Shown in pieces: positions 5,311-6,614 of a stretch of DNA of 6,614 nt. Below the pieces are notes generated by a model. The model worked only from the letters and a program-made list of their open reading frames with translations, had not been told where the DNA came from and made no database searches. Both the position numbers and the translations under genes were made by a program. Position 1 is the stretch's first letter. Each line of letters begins with the position of its first letter. Source of the stretch: Nitrososphaerales archaeon TH5893 (GTDB lineage: Archaea > Thermoproteota > Nitrososphaeria > Nitrososphaerales > Nitrososphaeraceae); the NCBI GenBank assembly GCA_014523685.1, contig JAATVT010000025.1, positions 1-6,614 on the forward strand, in the 5' to 3' direction.

Positions 5311-5742
5311 ATGATGTTCATAAGTCCATTCATGGCAATATCTCCAGAATTAATTCAAATTATTGTCGCCGCAATATATGCACTAACACTATTTTACACC
5401 ATTATCACATTTCAGCGTTCGAAGAGAGTAGATCAAATCACATCATCAGGTGATGTCATGAATGAACTCCGAGATGTGGATCGTGAATTGGAAAAAATAC
5501 CTTCAGGATCTCAATTGATGATGTTAGAAATTCCTGGTACATTCGCATATTCAATAGCCTAGAATGGCTTTCGTTTATGATTAACGAAAGAATGATTACT
5601 GACAAAAAACTGATCGAATACATCAAACCTATGATAATCAGTTATTATGAAGATACATTTCTAAAATCAGGTTCAGCAAGCAAAAAGAGATTCATCTCGT
5701 TATCAACAATTTAAGAAACTATATCAAACTGTGAAGAAATAG
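5311..5742 (+). pseudogene. Membrane-anchored protein gene with two compensating frameshifts
   Basis: The first frame (from ATG 5311, or 5314) encodes one membrane helix (residues about 14-35, LIQIIVAAIYALTLFYTIIT), then a helical part with RDVDRELEKIPSG, and stops at 5560-5562. Coding character then continues in the -1 frame from about 5511: DDVRNSWYIRIFNSLEW, then FMINERMITDKKLIEYI and SYYEDTFLK. That frame stops at 5712-5714. The original frame resumes near 5665-5690 and reads RYQQFKKLYQTVKK to TAG at 5740-5742. Joined, the three parts give a product of about 143 residues that reads as one protein: an N-terminal anchor and a cytoplasmic helical domain with LEW, IEY and YYE motifs. I recall similar short anchored proteins from ammonia-oxidising archaea but cannot name the family. 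It could be a pseudogene, a sequencing error or programmed frameshifting; two opposite shifts make decay or error likelier. Confidence 0.65.
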
Positions 5743-5743
5743 A

Positions 5744-5773
5744 GGATTTGTCAAAACCTGACAAATCCGATTT
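5744..5773 (+). terminator. Hairpin terminator right after the broken gene
   Basis: The perfect 9-bp arms GGATTTGTC (5744-5752) and GACAAATCC (5760-5768) enclose a 7-nt loop and are followed by GATTTTGG. The hairpin begins 2 bp after the TAG at 5740-5742. This placement supports that TAG as the original end of the gene and so the reading across two frameshifts. Confidence 0.6.
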
Positions 5774-6080
5774 TGGCTTAAAAAGATAGAGAAGAAAAAT
5801 TGGTTCCTTGATACTTTTAGAATGATGGTCTGTGTACGCTATGAGAAGGACTTATATCAACAACCATTTCCTTCTACTTGTAAGGTAGATTCAGCGAAAA
5901 ATCAAATAACAGCCGCAGATGAGCCCTACACCAACTCGTTACCTTCTTTCATTTCTCTCCATAGTAGGAATCAGCAATTCCTTCTACGGCATATATATCA
6001 AAAAAACTAATAATAAAAAATTTAGTTAGAAAGATAAAAGTAAAAGCAGAAGATTTTTAGCTATCATCGCAAAGGTTAAA
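5774..6080. other. Gene-poor spacer
   Basis: I see no supportable gene. A 62-codon plus-strand frame (5822-6010) has no TATA box at a useful distance and no recognisable character. TTCCTTCTAC occurs at about 5868 and 5979, the first inside a weak CTACTTGTAAGGTAG hairpin. The stretch may be decayed coding sequence. Confidence 0.4.
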
Positions 6081-6082
6081 AT

Positions 6083-6092
6083 ATCTATAAAG
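6083..6092 (+). promoter_or_regulatory. TATA box of the 64-residue gene
   Basis: CTATAAAG at 6085-6092 is centred about 25 bp before the ATG at 6113, so transcription should begin at or next to the start codon. This is the best-placed plus-strand promoter in the right half of the window and fixes the start at 6113; the nearby ATG at 6102 is out of frame. Confidence 0.6.
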
Positions 6093-6112
6093 TTATCAAA
6101 AATGAGAAACAA

Positions 6113-6307
6113 ATGGGAATATCATTTACAACAGATGTAAAAAAAATGCGAGACGATGGTAGCTTTAAAACGGTGACCTTTCAAGCAAGTCGTAATCACC
6201 AGCCTTTAGAGTTAGTATTCAGTGAGTCTAATTCTAATATTATAGAAAGTGAAGATTGGCAGGTAGGAGATCAAGTGGTAGTCAAGATTGAACGTGTTCC
6301 AAAATAA
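6113..6307 (+). CDS. 64-residue hypothetical beta-rich protein
   Basis: Not recognised. It begins MGISFTTDVKKMRDDG and ends VGDQVVVKIERVPK. There is no membrane segment, signal peptide or Cys. The alternation of hydrophobic and polar residues (FKTVTFQAS, LELVFSE, DQVVVKIER) predicts a small beta-barrel or sandwich of four or five strands. The final GDQVVVKIERV segment resembles the closing strand of many small barrel domains (OB, SH3-like or AbrB-like), but no specific family can be claimed. It is presumably cytoplasmic. Support for a real gene is a TATA box at leaderless distance from the ATG, a coherent amino-acid composition unlike the surrounding random frames, and a hairpin with a T-rich tail 82 bp after the stop. 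It stands alone between two non-coding stretches. Confidence 0.62.
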   Translation: MGISFTTDVKKMRDDGSFKTVTFQASRNHQPLELVFSESNSNIIESEDWQVGDQVVVKIERVPK

Positions 6308-6389
6308 CAGTACAACGAGATGACAAAGACATCATTTAGAAATATAACGATAAAAGACTAGAAATAATACATATCTTATATAATACAGG

Positions 6390-6420
6390 GGAATTATTAT
6401 TAATTCCTTGTTTAATTTCT
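6390..6420 (+). terminator. Hairpin with T-rich tail
   Basis: GGAATTA (6390-6396) pairs perfectly with TAATTCC (6401-6407) around a 4-nt loop, followed by TTGTTTAATTTCT. It lies 82 bp after the stop of the 64-residue gene and is the most likely end of that transcript, leaving a fairly long 3' untranslated region. Confidence 0.5.
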
Positions 6421-6454
6421 TAATGGATCTAATAGATTTACTTTTCATTAAGAA
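6417..6454. repeat. Inverted repeat of 9 bp
   Basis: TTCTTAATG (6417-6425) and CATTAAGAA (6446-6454) are perfectly complementary around a 20-nt loop. It lies between the preceding terminator-like hairpin and the promoter of the last gene, about 40 bp before that TATA box. It could be an operator or a second termination structure; in AT-rich DNA it could also be chance. Confidence 0.4.
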
Positions 6455-6493
6455 TAATTACATAATCTTCATCTTCCTATAACAGACTAAGTA

Positions 6494-6502
6494 ATTATAA
6501 AT
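6494..6502 (+). promoter_or_regulatory. TATA box of the right-edge gene
   Basis: ATTATAAAT is centred about 38 bp before the ATG at 6536, predicting a leader of about 11 nt. An ATG at 6531 is followed by a stop after two codons and cannot be the start. Confidence 0.45.
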
Positions 6503-6535
6503 CTCTATTCACATCATTATTGTATAGATCATGAA

Positions 6536-6614
6536 ATGAAATTGGTTGGAGCGGACCTTTCAACAACACAGTTTAAAGAAGTTGCAAATAAAATGGAAAA
6601 CGAATCTGCACAAG
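6536..6614 (+). CDS. Start of an unrecognised gene, cut by the window edge
   Basis: Twenty-six complete codons are visible, beginning MKLVGADLSTTQFKEVANKM and ending ENESAQ at the edge. The frame stays open. The visible part is soluble and probably a beta-strand followed by an amphipathic helix; it has no signal peptide. No family can be named from so little. A TATA box sits at a plausible distance. An ATG five bases upstream (6531) overlaps out of frame and ends at once in TGA. Confidence 0.55.
   Translation, partial: MKLVGADLSTTQFKEVANKMENESAQ

Noticed and set aside
5271..5453. 60-codon plus-strand open frame overlapping the membrane-anchored gene
   Set aside because: It is a shifted reading of the better-supported frame that encodes the membrane helix.
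5822..6010. 62-codon plus-strand open frame
   Set aside because: No promoter at a useful distance, no recognisable features, and composition like translated non-coding DNA.
1..6614. CRISPR array, tRNA, rRNA, transposase, toxin-antitoxin or defence genes
   Set aside because: Read on both strands; no regular repeat-spacer pattern, cloverleaf, or recognisable protein of these kinds was found.

Overview
The window looks like a chromosomal segment of an ammonia-oxidising archaeon (Thaumarchaeota/Nitrososphaeria). A low-GC soil lineage such as Nitrosocosmicus is my best guess. The basis is archaeal promoter architecture (AT-rich TATA boxes about 25-34 bp before start codons, so leaderless or nearly leaderless transcripts), the absence of convincing Shine-Dalgarno sites, a crotonase resembling the thaumarchaeal 3-hydroxypropionyl-CoA dehydratase/crotonyl-CoA hydratase, and an exported protein dense in N-glycosylation sequons. 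The genus is inference.

Layout. Positions 1-417 hold no supportable gene and lead into a zinc-lobe MDR dehydrogenase (418-1470), followed after 13 bp by a small beta-carbonic-anhydrase-like protein (1484-1870). These two are richer in G+C (about 42-60 % in hand-counted 60-bp lines) than the rest (about 30-42 %) and probably form one operon. Next comes a crotonase (2010-2921) with its own TATA box, a Glu-to-Gln change at a catalytic position and a roughly 40-residue insertion. An FMN nitroreductase (3065-3697, TTG start) follows.

Positions 3881-4443 carry two minus-strand small genes: a 47-residue Lys-rich protein and a 112-residue exported protein. Their promoters share a nearly identical 26-bp element, so they are probably co-regulated. 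Divergent from them is a 79-residue two-helix membrane protein (4566-4805).

The right third is gene-poor. It has a duplicated hairpin-bearing element (4908-5152), a membrane-anchored protein gene broken by two compensating frameshifts (5311-5742) with a hairpin terminator just after its stop, a 64-residue protein with a well-placed TATA box (6113-6307), two further hairpins, and the first 26 codons of a gene that runs off the right edge (from 6536).

How the genes may work together. An MDR reductase, a carbonic-anhydrase-like protein and a crotonase could all serve the 3-hydroxypropionate/4-hydroxybutyrate carbon-fixation cycle (acryloyl-CoA reduction, bicarbonate supply, 3-hydroxypropionyl-CoA dehydration). 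This is only a hypothesis: the crotonase is transcribed separately and lacks one standard catalytic glutamate. I see no CRISPR array, tRNA, rRNA, transposase or defence system.
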